A stretch of 64,000 nucleotides of DNA from Azospirillum sp. TSH64 (GCF_003116035.1 NZ_LGQW01000015.1:6183485-6247484); one strand, 5' to 3'. Shown: positions 52,272-61,633, numbered from the stretch's first letter. The notes: generated by a model from the sequence alone, not told the origin. Numbers and translations: made by a program.

Positions 52272-53636
52272 TCAGTACGCGTATTCCTTGAACACGGGAT
52301 CGACGCTGCCGCCCCAGGGGCCGTTGAACTTCTCCAGAAGCTCGTCGGCGGGGCTGCGGCCGGTCTCGGCGACGACCTGAAGCGTGTCGAGGAAGTGGGT
52401 CTCGTCGTCGCCCCAATTGTCGTTGCGGGCGCGGCGGGCCAGACCGTCGCGGGCAATCGCCAACATCTCCAACGCCACGTTCCGCACCGTCCCGTTGCGG
52501 AAGGTCGTGCGCAGGCCGGACCGCGGCACCTCGGCGCGCAGATGCGCGCGCTCCACCGTCGTCCAGTCCTTCACCAGATCCCAGGCGGCATCCAGCGCCA
52601 CCTGATCGTAGAGCAGCCCCACCCACAGGGCCGGCAGGGCGCACAGGCTGCGCCACGGGCCGCCGTCGGCGCCACGCATCTCCAGATACTTCTTCAGCCG
52701 CGCTTCCGGAAAGGCCGTGGTGGTGTGGTCGGCCCAGTCGGTGATCAGCGGCAGCTCGCCCGGCAGCGCCGGCAGCTTGCCATCCATGAAATCGCGGAAG
52801 GACTGGCCGGCCGCATCGATATAGGTGCCGTCGCGGTAGACGAAGTACATCGGCGTGTCGAGCAGATAGTCGACATAGCGCTCGAAACCGAAGCCGTCCT
52901 CGAACACGAAGGGAATGTCGCCGGTACGGTCCGCGTCGGTGTCGGTCCAGATGTGGCTGCGGAAGCTCTGGAAGCCGTTCGGCTTGCCCTCGGTGAAAGG
53001 GGACATGGCGAACAGGGCGGTGGCGATGGGCTGGAGGGCCAGCGACACGCGGAACTTCTTCACCATGTCGGCTTCGGAGGCGAAGTCGAGGTTCACCTGC
53101 ACGGTGCAGGTCCGCGTCATCATGTCGAGGCCGAGCGAGCCGACCTTCGGCATGTAGTCGCGCATGATCTTGTAGCGGCCCTTCGGCATCCAGGGGATGT
53201 CGTCGCGCGTCCATTTCGGCTGGAAGCCCAGCCCCATCATGGCGATGCCCAGCTCGCTCCCGACCTCCTTCACCTGGCGCAGGTGGCGGTGCACCTCGGC
53301 GCAGGTCTGGTGCAGGGTCTCCAGCGGGGCGCCGGACAGCTCGACCTGCCCGCCGGGCTCCAGCGTGATGTTGGCCATGTCCTGGACCAACGCGATGATG
53401 TTGCCCTTCTCCTCCACCGGCTGCCAGCCGAAGCGGGTCATGCGGGTCAGCAGTTCGCGGATGCCGTCCGGCCCGTCATAGGGCAGCGGCCGCAGGTCGG
53501 AGGTGCGGTAGGCGAATTTCTCGTGCTCGGTCCCGATGCGCCAGTCGGGTGCCGGCTTGCAGCCGGATTCGAGATAGGCCGCAAGCTGGCGGCGGTCGGT
53601 GATGGGTTCGCCGCGCGTTGTCGGGGGTGCGGACAT
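52272..53636 (-). CDS. gshA: Glutamate-cysteine ligase
   Basis: A 454-residue ligase of the plant/alphaproteobacterial type, the first step of glutathione synthesis. Conserved segments: WRIGTEHEKFAY, ITLEPGGQVELSGAPL, MMTRTCTVQVNLDF, and FRSHIWTDTDADRTG. The length fits the group. It is convergent with fdxB and follows rsmE on the same strand with a 48-base gap. Confidence 0.92.
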   Translation of the reverse strand: MSAPPTTRGEPITDRRQLAAYLESGCKPAPDWRIGTEHEKFAYRTSDLRPLPYDGPDGIRELLTRMTRFGWQPVEEKGNIIALVQDMANITLEPGGQVELSGAPLETLHQTCAEVHRHLRQVKEVGSELGIAMMGLGFQPKWTRDDIPWMPKGRYKIMRDYMPKVGSLGLDMMTRTCTVQVNLDFASEADMVKKFRVSLALQPIATALFAMSPFTEGKPNGFQSFRSHIWTDTDADRTGDIPFVFEDGFGFERYVDYLLDTPMYFVYRDGTYIDAAGQSFRDFMDGKLPALPGELPLITDWADHTTTAFPEARLKKYLEMRGADGGPWRSLCALPALWVGLLYDQVALDAAWDLVKDWTTVERAHLRAEVPRSGLRTTFRNGTVRNVALEMLAIARDGLARRARNDNWGDDETHFLDTLQVVAETGRSPADELLEKFNGPWGGSVDPVFKEYAY

Positions 53637-53684
53637 GAAGTCTCTCGCGGGAAGTGGACGGAGGTTCGGCCGGGTGACGGCCGG

Positions 53685-54464
53685 TTATGGGATCGGCGCG
53701 CGGAAAGGCGGACGCCGGTCGCTTCCCCCGGCAGTCCAATCCCCGGCCAAGGACTGCCAGCAAGCCAACGCCGCCACCACCGCCGTGTCGGCCCGCAGAA
53801 TGCGCGGACCCAATCCCACCGGAACAACAAAGGGAAGTTTGGCGAGTTCGTCAAGTTCCGACTGGTCGAAGCCGCCCTCCGGCCCGACCAGCAAGGCGGC
53901 CGGCCCGGGCAGCGCATCGCGCAGCACCTCGGCCACCGGACGGGCGGACCCGGCCTCCGCGCACAGATAGAGCCTGCGGTCGGCCGGCCAGCCGGCCAGC
54001 GCGCGGTCCAGCGGCACCGCCTCGCCCATCTCCGGCACGCTGAGGCGCTCGCACTGCTCGGCCGCCTCCACCGCGTTGGCGCGCAGCCGGTCGAGGTTGA
54101 CGCGGTTGGGATCGGTTCGCCGGGTGAAGACCGGCCACAGGCGGGACACCCCCATCTCCGTCGCCTTCTCCGCGACGAAGTCGATGCGGCCCTTCTTCAG
54201 CGGCGCGAACAATAGCCACAGGTCCGGGGTGGTGTCCTGCTCCCGCCGCTGCTCGGCCACGGTCAGCGAGCACCAGCCCTTGCCGAAGCCGTCGATGACC
54301 GCCCGCCATTCGCCGTCGCGGCCGTTGAACACCGCAACGGAGTCGCCGCGGTCCAGCCGCAGGACATGGCGGAGGAAATGGGCGCGCTCATGGTCGAGCC
54401 CGACCGACTGGCCTTCGGCCAGCGGGCTGTCGACATACAGGCGGGTCTTGATCGGGTCGGCCAT
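53685..54464 (-). CDS. rsmE: 16S rRNA (uracil-1498-N3)-methyltransferase
   Basis: A 259-residue SPOUT methyltransferase. The PUA-like N-terminal part has HERAHFLRHVLRLDRGD; the SPOUT knot has KKGRIDFVAEKATEMGV, LLVGPEGGF and the final LGPRILRADTAVVAAL. It modifies U1498 in the decoding region of 16S rRNA. It lies directly upstream of gshA, a common alphaproteobacterial arrangement. Confidence 0.93.
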   Translation of the reverse strand: MADPIKTRLYVDSPLAEGQSVGLDHERAHFLRHVLRLDRGDSVAVFNGRDGEWRAVIDGFGKGWCSLTVAEQRREQDTTPDLWLLFAPLKKGRIDFVAEKATEMGVSRLWPVFTRRTDPNRVNLDRLRANAVEAAEQCERLSVPEMGEAVPLDRALAGWPADRRLYLCAEAGSARPVAEVLRDALPGPAALLVGPEGGFDQSELDELAKLPFVVPVGLGPRILRADTAVVAALACWQSLAGDWTAGGSDRRPPFRAPIP

Positions 54465-54640
54465 GGCATTCGTCTCCGCGGGGCGGTGGAGACTATAAAG
54501 CGGATCGCGTGAAACCGGACGAGATTTGACGCGCGAGGCAGCCCTTCAAATACAGCGCCAAAGGTTCATGCGCTTCACGGTAGACGCACCGAGGCTTCGG
54601 ACGGGGGCGCCACGTGCCGAACCCGGTCCGGAGGCCGGCG

Positions 54641-55030
54641 TCAGCCGACGGCGATCAGGGAGTCGATCTGCCGGCGCAGGTCGTTGGGCTGGACCGGCTT
54701 GTGCAGGATGCGGATTTGCTCAGCCTTGGCCGCGGCCATCAGTTCGGCCCCGGTGTCGCCGGTCAGGATGATCGCAGGCACGGTGACGCCACAGGCCTCC
54801 CGCACCGCCCGCACGGCGGTGATGCCGGACCAGCCGTCGCGCAGCCGGTAGTCAGACAGGATCACGTTGGGCAGTGGGCAGCCGGGCAGCTTCGCCAGGA
54901 CGGTTTCCACATCCTCGGCGGCAAGCACCTGATAGCCCCAGGTGTCCAGCATGATCTCCATCCCGGCCAGAATGATCGACTCGTCGTCGATGACGACGGC
55001 GAAACGGTCCGGTGTTGTGCTCATGTCCAT
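54641..55030 (-). CDS. Single-domain response regulator
   Basis: A 129-residue receiver domain with acidic residues VIDDES near residues 13-18, phosphoacceptor Asp60 (VILSDYRLRDG), Thr in ILTGDTG and Lys in ILHKPVQP. No output domain. This resembles receivers linked to hybrid kinases (YRLRDG type). No kinase adjoins it. A second ATG two codons downstream (55024) is also possible as start. Confidence 0.88.
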   Translation of the reverse strand: MDMSTTPDRFAVVIDDESIILAGMEIMLDTWGYQVLAAEDVETVLAKLPGCPLPNVILSDYRLRDGWSGITAVRAVREACGVTVPAIILTGDTGAELMAAAKAEQIRILHKPVQPNDLRRQIDSLIAVG

Positions 55031-55244
55031 TTACGATTGCAGGCCGCTGAGGTTATGACAAAGAAACAGTATTGGCACGATTTTGACGGGCGCAAGATCA
55101 CAGGCTGCAATTTTCCATGGCTTGAGCTCGGGTGATTTGCCGCACCGCGCTTGCCGCACGGAGGCCAGCCCGATACCTTCCCCGTCATCCACGCCCTGAT
55201 TGGCTGGTCAGACATCCTCATAGCACAGCGGAACCGCTGCCGTC

Positions 55245-56192
55245 ATGCCCACTGCCTCCACCGGCCCCACTCTGCCCGAGTCCGGCTTCACCGACATCCG
55301 CCAGGACGGCTGGATCGCGCGGAAGCTCCCGCCCCGCGTGCGCCCTTATGTCACACTGGCGCGACTCGACCGTCCCATCGGGACATGGCTTCTGCTGTTC
55401 CCCTGCTGGTGGAGCGTGGCGCTGGCCATGCCGCAGCCCTTCCGTGACTGGCCGACGCTGCTCTGGCTGATGGCGCTGTTCGGCGTCGGCGCGGTGCTGA
55501 TGCGCGGCGCCGGCTGTACCGTCAACGACATCCTCGACCGCAAGTTCGACGCGATGGTGGAGCGCACCCGCTCACGCCCGATCCCGTCGGGTCAGGTGTC
55601 GGTGCGTCAGGCCCTGGCCTTCCTCGCCGCCCAGCTTCTGGTGTCGCTGCTGATCCTGGTCCAGCTGGGCACGACGGCCATCGGGCTGGGGGTGCTGTCG
55701 CTACTGCTGGTCTTCACCTACCCGCTGATGAAGCGCATCACCTGGTGGCCGCAGGCTTTCCTGGGGCTGACCTTCAACTGGGGCGCCCTGATGGGCTGGG
55801 CCACGGTTCAGAACGACGTCGGCTGGCCGGCCTTGGCGCTCTATGTGACGGGCGTCGCCTGGACGCTGGGCTATGACACCATCTACGCCCATCAGGACAA
55901 GGAGGACGATGCTCGCATCGGCGTGAAGTCCACCGCGCTGCGCCTGGGCGACCAGAGCAAGATCTGGATCTATGGCTTCTACACCCTGACCTATGTCGGC
56001 ATCGGCATCGCCGGGCGTCTGGCGGGCCTGGGCGGGCTGTTCCTGCCGGTGCTGTCGCTGGCGGCCCTGCAGCTGGCCTGGCAGGTCGCGACCTGGCGGC
56101 CGGACGATCAGGGCGATTGCCTGGACAAGTTCAAGTCCAACCGCTGGTTCGGCTGGCTGGTGCTGGCGGCAATCCTGGCGGGGAAGATTTAA
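55245..56192 (+). CDS. ubiA: 4-hydroxybenzoate octaprenyltransferase
   Basis: A 315-residue membrane prenyltransferase of ubiquinone synthesis with about eight transmembrane helices. The aspartate-rich motifs are NDILDRKFDAMVERTRSRP and YDTIYAHQDKEDD. It joins a polyprenyl chain to 4-hydroxybenzoate at the inner membrane. It is monocistronic; a short hairpin (56247-56271) follows. Confidence 0.93.
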   Translation: MPTASTGPTLPESGFTDIRQDGWIARKLPPRVRPYVTLARLDRPIGTWLLLFPCWWSVALAMPQPFRDWPTLLWLMALFGVGAVLMRGAGCTVNDILDRKFDAMVERTRSRPIPSGQVSVRQALAFLAAQLLVSLLILVQLGTTAIGLGVLSLLLVFTYPLMKRITWWPQAFLGLTFNWGALMGWATVQNDVGWPALALYVTGVAWTLGYDTIYAHQDKEDDARIGVKSTALRLGDQSKIWIYGFYTLTYVGIGIAGRLAGLGGLFLPVLSLAALQLAWQVATWRPDDQGDCLDKFKSNRWFGWLVLAAILAGKI

Positions 56193-56246
56193 GCGGGCAT
56201 TGTGGGAGGGTGTCGGCTTCGATGCCCGAACCTCCGCACAAACGAA

Positions 56247-56271
56247 AAGGGCGGAGCCAAGCCCCGCCCTT
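56247..56271. terminator. Short hairpin between ubiA and the CHAP gene
   Basis: AAGGGCGG (56247-56254) pairs with CCGCCCTT (56264-56271) around a 9-base loop, between convergent genes. AAAA precedes and no long T run follows, so it is a moderate terminator candidate. Confidence 0.5.
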
Positions 56272-56295
56272 CCTGAAAACCTGATGCTATGCCGC

Positions 56296-57141
56296 TCAGC
56301 GTTCGCTGGTGTCGGCCAGCTGGGCGACGGCGTTGCCGGAGCCGGGCTTGCGGCCGGGAGCGACGGTGCGGTGGCTGCCGGGACCGGAAAGCTCGGCGAC
56401 CGTGACTGGGGCGGACTGCGCACCGGACGGCTTGCGCGACGGCAGCACCGCGACGTCGATGCGCTGCGGCTTCTGCGGCGTCTGGGAGGCGACGGCGGTC
56501 GTGGCAAGGCTCTGCGGCTTGCGGCCGGGGACCGAGACGCTGAGGTTCTTCTGCGGGTGCAGGGAGGCTTCCATCATGCGCGGGCCGTTGGCCTTGGCAC
56601 GGCCACGCGGGCTGCTGGCGAAGCCCTGGTCCATGCCGCGGTCGCCGGCATCCAGCATCCGGCCGCCGCGCGGGGCGTCGGACTCGCCTTCCGGCAGGAT
56701 GAAGCCGTAGGCGGCGTAGACGCGCAGACCCATCTGGTCGGTCGGCTCGTGCCAGACGCGGACCGCGGACCAGTCGTTGTTGCGGGACACGTCGACCACC
56801 CGCATGCCGCGGCGAAGCCCGTCGCCGTCGATCCAGCTGTGATCGACCTCGATGGTGCGGCGGTCGATCACCGCGCTGACCAGCGAGACGTGGCCGCGGC
56901 GCATGTGGCCGGTGCGCTTGAAGACGAGGACGGAGCCGATGGCGGGGCGGTGTTCGCGGTCATACTGGCCGGCGGCGTGATCCCACCAGGTCCAGGCGTC
57001 GCCGCGTATGGTGAAGTCGGAGATGGAGCGGACCGTCCGAACGCAATCGCCGTCTTGTGCGGCCGCCGTCGACACGGTAAGGGGGCTCAGCGCGATCAAA
57101 GCCGCAAACGAAAGGCCGATGGCGGTTCCCCTCTGCCGCAT
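56296..57141 (-). CDS. Secreted CHAP-domain protein
   Basis: A 281-residue protein with a Sec signal (MRQRGTAIGLSFAALIALS, cleavage near AAAQD at residues 26-30). Residues 31-145 form a CHAP (NlpC/P60-like) domain: catalytic Cys in GDCVRT, His in RRGHVSLVSAV, and EVDHSW for the third residue. The C-terminal 130 residues are disordered, with repeated GRKP/SRKP motifs. It probably cleaves peptidoglycan cross-links or amide bonds in the envelope. The start at 57141 follows GGGGGAG. Confidence 0.8.
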   Translation of the reverse strand: MRQRGTAIGLSFAALIALSPLTVSTAAAQDGDCVRTVRSISDFTIRGDAWTWWDHAAGQYDREHRPAIGSVLVFKRTGHMRRGHVSLVSAVIDRRTIEVDHSWIDGDGLRRGMRVVDVSRNNDWSAVRVWHEPTDQMGLRVYAAYGFILPEGESDAPRGGRMLDAGDRGMDQGFASSPRGRAKANGPRMMEASLHPQKNLSVSVPGRKPQSLATTAVASQTPQKPQRIDVAVLPSRKPSGAQSAPVTVAELSGPGSHRTVAPGRKPGSGNAVAQLADTSER

Positions 57142-57283
57142 GACTCCCCCAATCCCTCTGTTTTCCCCTGGTGGAAACGGGTAACACGGGTTCGCAGCTG
57201 TGTCTACACCGTTTGAATTATGTAACATTGATAAGCCACCGCCAGCCTTCCTCCCAACAGCGGAGCCCCTTGGGAAACCTCGT

Positions 57284-57943
57284 ATGAACAATGCATCTCC
57301 GCCAGATTTCGTCCGCGATAACACGACGCTGACGACCACGCCGCTGTTGCCGGAAATCCAGCTTCATCTTGCCACCGAAGTCACTCCACTCTGGCAGGCG
57401 ACCGAGGAGACCTTGGCCGCCACGAATTTGCCACCGCCATACTGGGCTTTCGCTTGGCCCGGGGGACAGGCTGTGGCGCGGCTGGTGCTCGACCGGCCGG
57501 AGCTGGTTGCCGGCAGGTCGGTGCTCGATTTTGCCGCAGGCACCGGGCTGGTCGGCATCGCCGCGATGAAGGCGGGGGCGGCGCGGGTGCAGTCCTGCGA
57601 CATCGACCGCTTCTCGCTGGCCGCCATCGCGTTGAACGCCGAGGCCAACGGGGTGGAGGTCAAGCCGGTCAGCGCCGATCTGGTCGGCCGGCCGTTGCCG
57701 GGCATCGAGGTGGTCCTGGCCGGCGACGTCTGTTACGAGCGGCCGATGGCGGAGCGCGTCACCGCATGGCTGCGCGAGATCGCCGCCACCGGCACGCTGG
57801 TGCTGCTGGGCGATCCCGGCCGCGCCTATTTCCCGGGGAGCGGCGTCGAGAAGCTGGCGACCTACACCGTTCCGACCTCGCTGGAGCTGGAGGACCGGGA
57901 GGCGCGCGAAACCGCCATCTGGCGCCTGTTGCCTGACGCCTAG
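57284..57943 (+). CDS. Class I SAM-dependent methyltransferase (ETFB lysine methyltransferase-like)
   Basis: A 219-residue methyltransferase. The SAM motif is VLDFAAGTGLVGIAAMKAGA, followed by the acidic residue in SCDID and the post-I/II segment VLAGDVCYE. The N-terminal PPPYWAFAWPGGQAVAR is typical of the METTL20/nicotinamide N-methyltransferase-like group, whose bacterial members methylate lysines on the electron transfer flavoprotein beta subunit. The target here is inferred. It overlaps the end of the convergent glycosylase gene by 4 bases. Confidence 0.78.
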   Translation: MNNASPPDFVRDNTTLTTTPLLPEIQLHLATEVTPLWQATEETLAATNLPPPYWAFAWPGGQAVARLVLDRPELVAGRSVLDFAAGTGLVGIAAMKAGAARVQSCDIDRFSLAAIALNAEANGVEVKPVSADLVGRPLPGIEVVLAGDVCYERPMAERVTAWLREIAATGTLVLLGDPGRAYFPGSGVEKLATYTVPTSLELEDREARETAIWRLLPDA

Positions 57944-58545
57944 CGGTTGAGACGCGACACGGCCAGCCGCAGGTCGGCCAGGAAGGTCGGCTGCTCCACC
58001 AGCTGGCCGCGCAGCAGGTAGCTGGGGTGGAAGGTCGGCACCACCTCCACCCCGTCCAGCAGGCGGCAGGGCAGCACAGTGCCGCGCAGCTGCAGGATGC
58101 CGTTCTCCCCGGTCAGCGCCCAGGTGGGGGTCCGGCCGAGCGCCACGATCACCGACGGGCGATAGTCGGCCAGGGTGGCGCGCAGATGCTCGATCTCGCC
58201 GGCGAACTCGGCCAGCAGCCGGTCCGACGTGCCGAAGGCGCCCCAGCTTTCGTCGATCTCCCGCCCCTCCTTGCGGGCGCGGGCGCGCGAGGAGAAGAAG
58301 TGTCCCACCTTGTTGCCGGGCGGCTGGTAGCGGAAGACGTTGGCGACGAGACATTCCGCCCGTTCGATGCCGACGGCGGCCAGCGATTCGTCCAGCAGCT
58401 TGCCGCTGCGCCCGACGAAGGGGGTGCCCTGCCGCGCCTCCTCCGCCCCCGGCGCCTCGCCGACGATGGCGAGCCGCGGCCCGTCCACCGGCTTGGTCGG
58501 ATACTGGTAGTCGGCGAAGGGCATGTCGGTGCGCAGGTCTGTCAT
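57940..58545 (-). CDS. Uracil-DNA glycosylase, family 4/5-like
   Basis: A 201-residue uracil-DNA glycosylase superfamily protein. GEAPGAEEARQGTPFVGRSGKLLDESL is the catalytic first block; ANVFRYQPPGNK and the C-terminal PTFHPSYLLR complete the active site. It lacks the N-terminal Cys cluster usual in family 4 proteins, so it may be a cluster-free relative. A much longer in-frame reading upstream is antisense to the pterin dehydratase and was discarded; the start at 58545 is natural. Confidence 0.8.
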   Translation of the reverse strand: MTDLRTDMPFADYQYPTKPVDGPRLAIVGEAPGAEEARQGTPFVGRSGKLLDESLAAVGIERAECLVANVFRYQPPGNKVGHFFSSRARARKEGREIDESWGAFGTSDRLLAEFAGEIEHLRATLADYRPSVIVALGRTPTWALTGENGILQLRGTVLPCRLLDGVEVVPTFHPSYLLRGQLVEQPTFLADLRLAVSRLNR

Positions 58546-58686
58546 CGGATCGGTTCCAAAAGTGCATCGCGAGAATTCAAGGCAGGGCACCGGACTTGCC
58601 GAAGCACCGCCCGGAACCCAAGCTTCTAGCCGGTACGCTTCTAGCGCAGACCACCAGCCAAGGCCACCAACAGGGGAGAGACCGGG

Positions 58687-59097
58687 ATGACACCTCAGGC
58701 GCCGACGACGCAGGAACTGGCAGCGAAGACCTGCGAACCCTGCCGCGGTGGGATACCGCCGATGGACCGCGCGATGGCCGAGTCCTATCTGGTGCAGGTG
58801 CCGGGCTGGGTCCTGAAGGAAGGCCCCGACCGCATCGAGCGCGACTTCCGCTTCCCCGACTTCGTCCAGGCCCAGGCCTTCGCCAATCAGGTGGGCGACC
58901 TGTGCGAGGCGGAAGGCCACCATGCGGAGATCCATTACGGATGGGGCCACTGCTCCGTCGCCTTCTGGACCCACAAGATCAAGGGCCTGCACGAGAACGA
59001 CTTCGTCATGGCGGCGAAGGTGAACGGGCTGGCCGACGCGCCCTATGTGCCGGCATCGGTGGGGACCCCGCCGCCGCCCTATGTGCAGGGGGCGTGA
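58687..59097 (+). CDS. Pterin-4a-carbinolamine dehydratase
   Basis: A 136-residue protein with the PCD/DCoH active-site block EGHHAEIHYGWGHCSVAFWTHKIKGL. The N-terminal third precedes the core and contains CEPCRGGIPP, as in many bacterial members. It recycles the pterin cofactor of aromatic amino acid hydroxylases; no phenylalanine hydroxylase gene is adjacent. Confidence 0.9.
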   Translation: MTPQAPTTQELAAKTCEPCRGGIPPMDRAMAESYLVQVPGWVLKEGPDRIERDFRFPDFVQAQAFANQVGDLCEAEGHHAEIHYGWGHCSVAFWTHKIKGLHENDFVMAAKVNGLADAPYVPASVGTPPPPYVQGA

Positions 59098-59125
59098 GGA
59101 GCACAGGTGGGGGCAAGGCCTTGCC

Positions 59126-60118
59126 CTACCCCCACAGCTCCGCCGACGGCGGCTGCACCACCGCGCCGTCATATACCAGCCCCGGCTCGCGGTCGCGGGC
59201 GAGCAGCAGCGGGCCGTCGAGGTCGACATAGCGCGCCCCCTGCCCCACCAGCATGGCCGGCGCCATCGCCAGCGACGTCGCCACCATGCAGCCGACCATC
59301 ACCTCGAAGCCCATGGCATGGGCGGCAGCGGTCATCGCCAGCGCCTCGGTCAGGCCGCCGGTCTTGTCCAGCTTGACGTTCACCACCCGGTAGAGCCCGC
59401 GCAGGCGCTCCAGCGACTCCAACCCGTGGCAGGATTCGTCGGCGCCAAGCGGCACCGGGCAATCGACCCCGCGCAACGCCTCGTCCTGGCCGGCGGGCAG
59501 CGGCTGCTCGATCATCTCGACGCCCAGCCCGGCGAGCACCGGGGCGAAGCGATGCAGTTGGTCCAGCGTCCAGCCCTCGTTGGCGTCGACCACCAGCCGG
59601 GCGGCGGGAGCGGCCGCGCGGACGGCGGCGACACGGTTGAGATCGCCCTCCCCCGTCAGCTTCATCTTCAGCAGCGGATGCCGTGGCGCCCGCTCCCGCG
59701 CCGCGGCGGCCATCGCGGCGGGCGCGTCGACGCTCAGCGTGTAGCAGGTGACGAGCGGCCCCGGCGGCCGGGACAACCCGGCGAGCGTCCAGGCCGGCAC
59801 GCCGCTGCGCTTGGCCTCCAGGTCCCACAGCGCGCAATCCAGCGCGTTGCGGGCGGCACCCGGCGGCATCAGCCGGCCCAGCGACCGGCGGTCGAGGCCG
59901 CCGGCGACGGCATCGGCCATCGCCTCCAGCGCGGCGGCGACCCCGTCGACGCTTTCGCCATAGCGGGCGTAAGGCACGCATTCACCGCGGCCGCGGTGGG
60001 GACCGTCGGTCACCTGCGCCACCACCACCGCGGCTTCAGTCTTGGCCCCGCGCGAGATGCGGAAGGCGCCGCGGATGGGAAAACTCTCCCGGTGGACGGT
60101 CAGCTGTTGGGCGGACAT
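59126..60118 (-). CDS. Dipeptide epimerase (L-Ala-D/L-Glu epimerase-like)
   Basis: A 330-residue enolase-superfamily enzyme of the muconate lactonizing subgroup. Catalytic Lys residues lie in LLKMKLTG and VNVKLDKTGG; metal ligands are Asp in VVDANEGW, Glu in EQPLP and Asp in GADESCHG. These match AEE enzymes that epimerise murein dipeptides during peptidoglycan recycling. The start at 60118 (MSAQQLTVHRESFPI) fits the family; an upstream in-frame ATG lies within a terminator-like hairpin. Confidence 0.85.
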   Translation of the reverse strand: MSAQQLTVHRESFPIRGAFRISRGAKTEAAVVVAQVTDGPHRGRGECVPYARYGESVDGVAAALEAMADAVAGGLDRRSLGRLMPPGAARNALDCALWDLEAKRSGVPAWTLAGLSRPPGPLVTCYTLSVDAPAAMAAAARERAPRHPLLKMKLTGEGDLNRVAAVRAAAPAARLVVDANEGWTLDQLHRFAPVLAGLGVEMIEQPLPAGQDEALRGVDCPVPLGADESCHGLESLERLRGLYRVVNVKLDKTGGLTEALAMTAAAHAMGFEVMVGCMVATSLAMAPAMLVGQGARYVDLDGPLLLARDREPGLVYDGAVVQPPSAELWG

Positions 60119-60136
60119 GCTCTGCAACCCCGAAAC

Positions 60137-60171
60137 GGAACAGGGCCGGGAGTGTATCCCGGCCCCGTTCC
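60137..60171. terminator. Hairpin after the Cache chemoreceptor-like gene
   Basis: A 15-bp stem with one mismatch (60137-60151 with 60157-60171) around a 5-base loop, lying between two minus-strand genes, 38 bases past the stop of the upstream one. It probably ends that transcript. Confidence 0.6.
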
Positions 60172-60208
60172 ATAAGGCGACAGGCTTGACGCGCAAGGGC
60201 TGGCGGCT

Positions 60209-61255
60209 TCAGCGCTCCTGAACGATGACGCCGTACCAGCCCAGCCCCTTGTAGGTCTCGTAACCCGGTGTCAGGGCGTAGCCAACCAGACGGTTCTTGT
60301 CGTCGATGTAATGGCCCATGGTGCCGGCGGCGCGGCGCAGCGGCACCGTCTCGGTCAGCATGCCGCGGCCGTCGGACGACGCGATGACGCGATGGCAGGC
60401 GTCGAGCAGCAGGCACCGCGACTTCTCGCGCTCGCCGGCTTCCAGCCGCACGCCCTCGACCACCGCGGCGGCCTGCGGCTCCCAGTCGAAGAAGATGCCG
60501 AGCACGCCGATGGCATCGCTGTCCGCCTCGCCGTCGCGCCGGATGGCGGTGGCATAGGTGGCGACGACGCGGTCGTCCAGGCTGCGGTTGCGGGCGACGT
60601 CGCCGACGGTGAACTCGCCGCCGTTGCGGGTGGCCAGCGCCTGGCGGAACCACGGCTCGTCCGACACGTTGGCGCCGCGCGCACCGGGATAGCGGTCGGG
60701 CCGGCCGTTGGCGATGACGGTGCCGTTGCGGTCGGCGATCCAGAGGTCGAGATAGACGGTGTAGGATTCCAGGATCACGCCCAGCCGGCGCGAGGCATGG
60801 CGGCGCGCCTCCTCCGTCGGATCGGCGGCGCAATCGACCACCGCGCTGTCGGTCGCCCACCAGCGAACGTCGCAGGACCGCTCATACAGGTTGCGGTCGA
60901 TGATCTCGATCATGTTGAGCGACAGGTCGGCCAGCCGCTTGCCGTGCATCTCCTGCACCATGGCGCTGCCGGTGGTGGTCAGGTGATCGACGCGGGCGAC
61001 GATTTCCGACCGCAGCTCCTTGGTGATGCTGTTGACCTGGGTCGAGATCTCCGACACCTCGTTGGCGACGACGGCGAAGCCGCGTCCGGCGTCGCCAGCC
61101 CGTGCCGCCTCGATCAGGGCGTTCATGGCCAGCATCTTGGTGCGCCGGGTGATGTCCTCGATCAAGGACACCTTCTTCGACGCAACATCCAGCACGCCAC
61201 GCGACAGCTCGAACAGATCGGTGCCCGCCATGCTCATCGTCTTGTCCCCCGTCAT
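60209..61255 (-). CDS. Soluble chemoreceptor-like protein with C-terminal Cache domain
   Basis: A 348-residue protein with no signal peptide or membrane helix. Residues 15-75 hold a short chemoreceptor signalling hairpin (TKMLAMNALIEAARAGDAGRGFAVVANEV). Residues from about 120 to 345 form a Cache-like sensor: LDLWIADRNGTVIANGR, DEPWFRQALAT, YATAIRRDGE, LGIFFDWEP, and GWYGVIVQER. The sensor follows the signalling part, the reverse of normal receptors, and it would be cytoplasmic. The hairpin is too short for a full receptor, so it may modulate an array or belong to a different output. The start at 61255 follows a weak AGGGAC. Confidence 0.75.
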   Translation of the reverse strand: MTGDKTMSMAGTDLFELSRGVLDVASKKVSLIEDITRRTKMLAMNALIEAARAGDAGRGFAVVANEVSEISTQVNSITKELRSEIVARVDHLTTTGSAMVQEMHGKRLADLSLNMIEIIDRNLYERSCDVRWWATDSAVVDCAADPTEEARRHASRRLGVILESYTVYLDLWIADRNGTVIANGRPDRYPGARGANVSDEPWFRQALATRNGGEFTVGDVARNRSLDDRVVATYATAIRRDGEADSDAIGVLGIFFDWEPQAAAVVEGVRLEAGEREKSRCLLLDACHRVIASSDGRGMLTETVPLRRAAGTMGHYIDDKNRLVGYALTPGYETYKGLGWYGVIVQER

Positions 61256-61633
61256 GACCGTCCCTGCAGTCTCCAAATCAAAAGCCGTGCCAACGGTCAC
61301 CGGCGCTCCGCAAACGGCCCACCTCCCCGGATTCCGCGGCACTTGGCCGCAGCGGACAGTCGGTCACCCGTCTCATCAGGGTTAGCGTACGGTTAAGCTG
61401 CTGAAACAGCAGGCATACTGGCGTCGGGTTGCGCAACAGGTTGCAAACTTGCCATAGGCGCGGCAGTCTTGTTGCGGAGACGTAACACGAATTCGCCACG
61501 AATTCGCAACAAAAATTCTTATTCACACTGCCAGACGCCAGATCAATTCCGCATTGCAAAAAGGCCGTCCACATCCTGTGCACATTCGCCGTGCAGTCGA
61601 TGCGGCGCGCGCCGATGCAACGCGCCACCCTCC
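61256..61633. other. Intergenic region between two chemoreceptor genes
   Basis: About 380 bases, moderately A+T-rich near 61490-61560. It contains two tandem copies of CACGAATTCGC (61486-61496 and 61497-61507) and should hold the promoter of the Cache protein. No gene or clear promoter element was recognised. Confidence 0.5.

Noticed and set aside
53639..53684. Small gene in the gap between gshA and rsmE
   Set aside because: The gap is under 50 bases and contains only the gshA ribosome-binding region.
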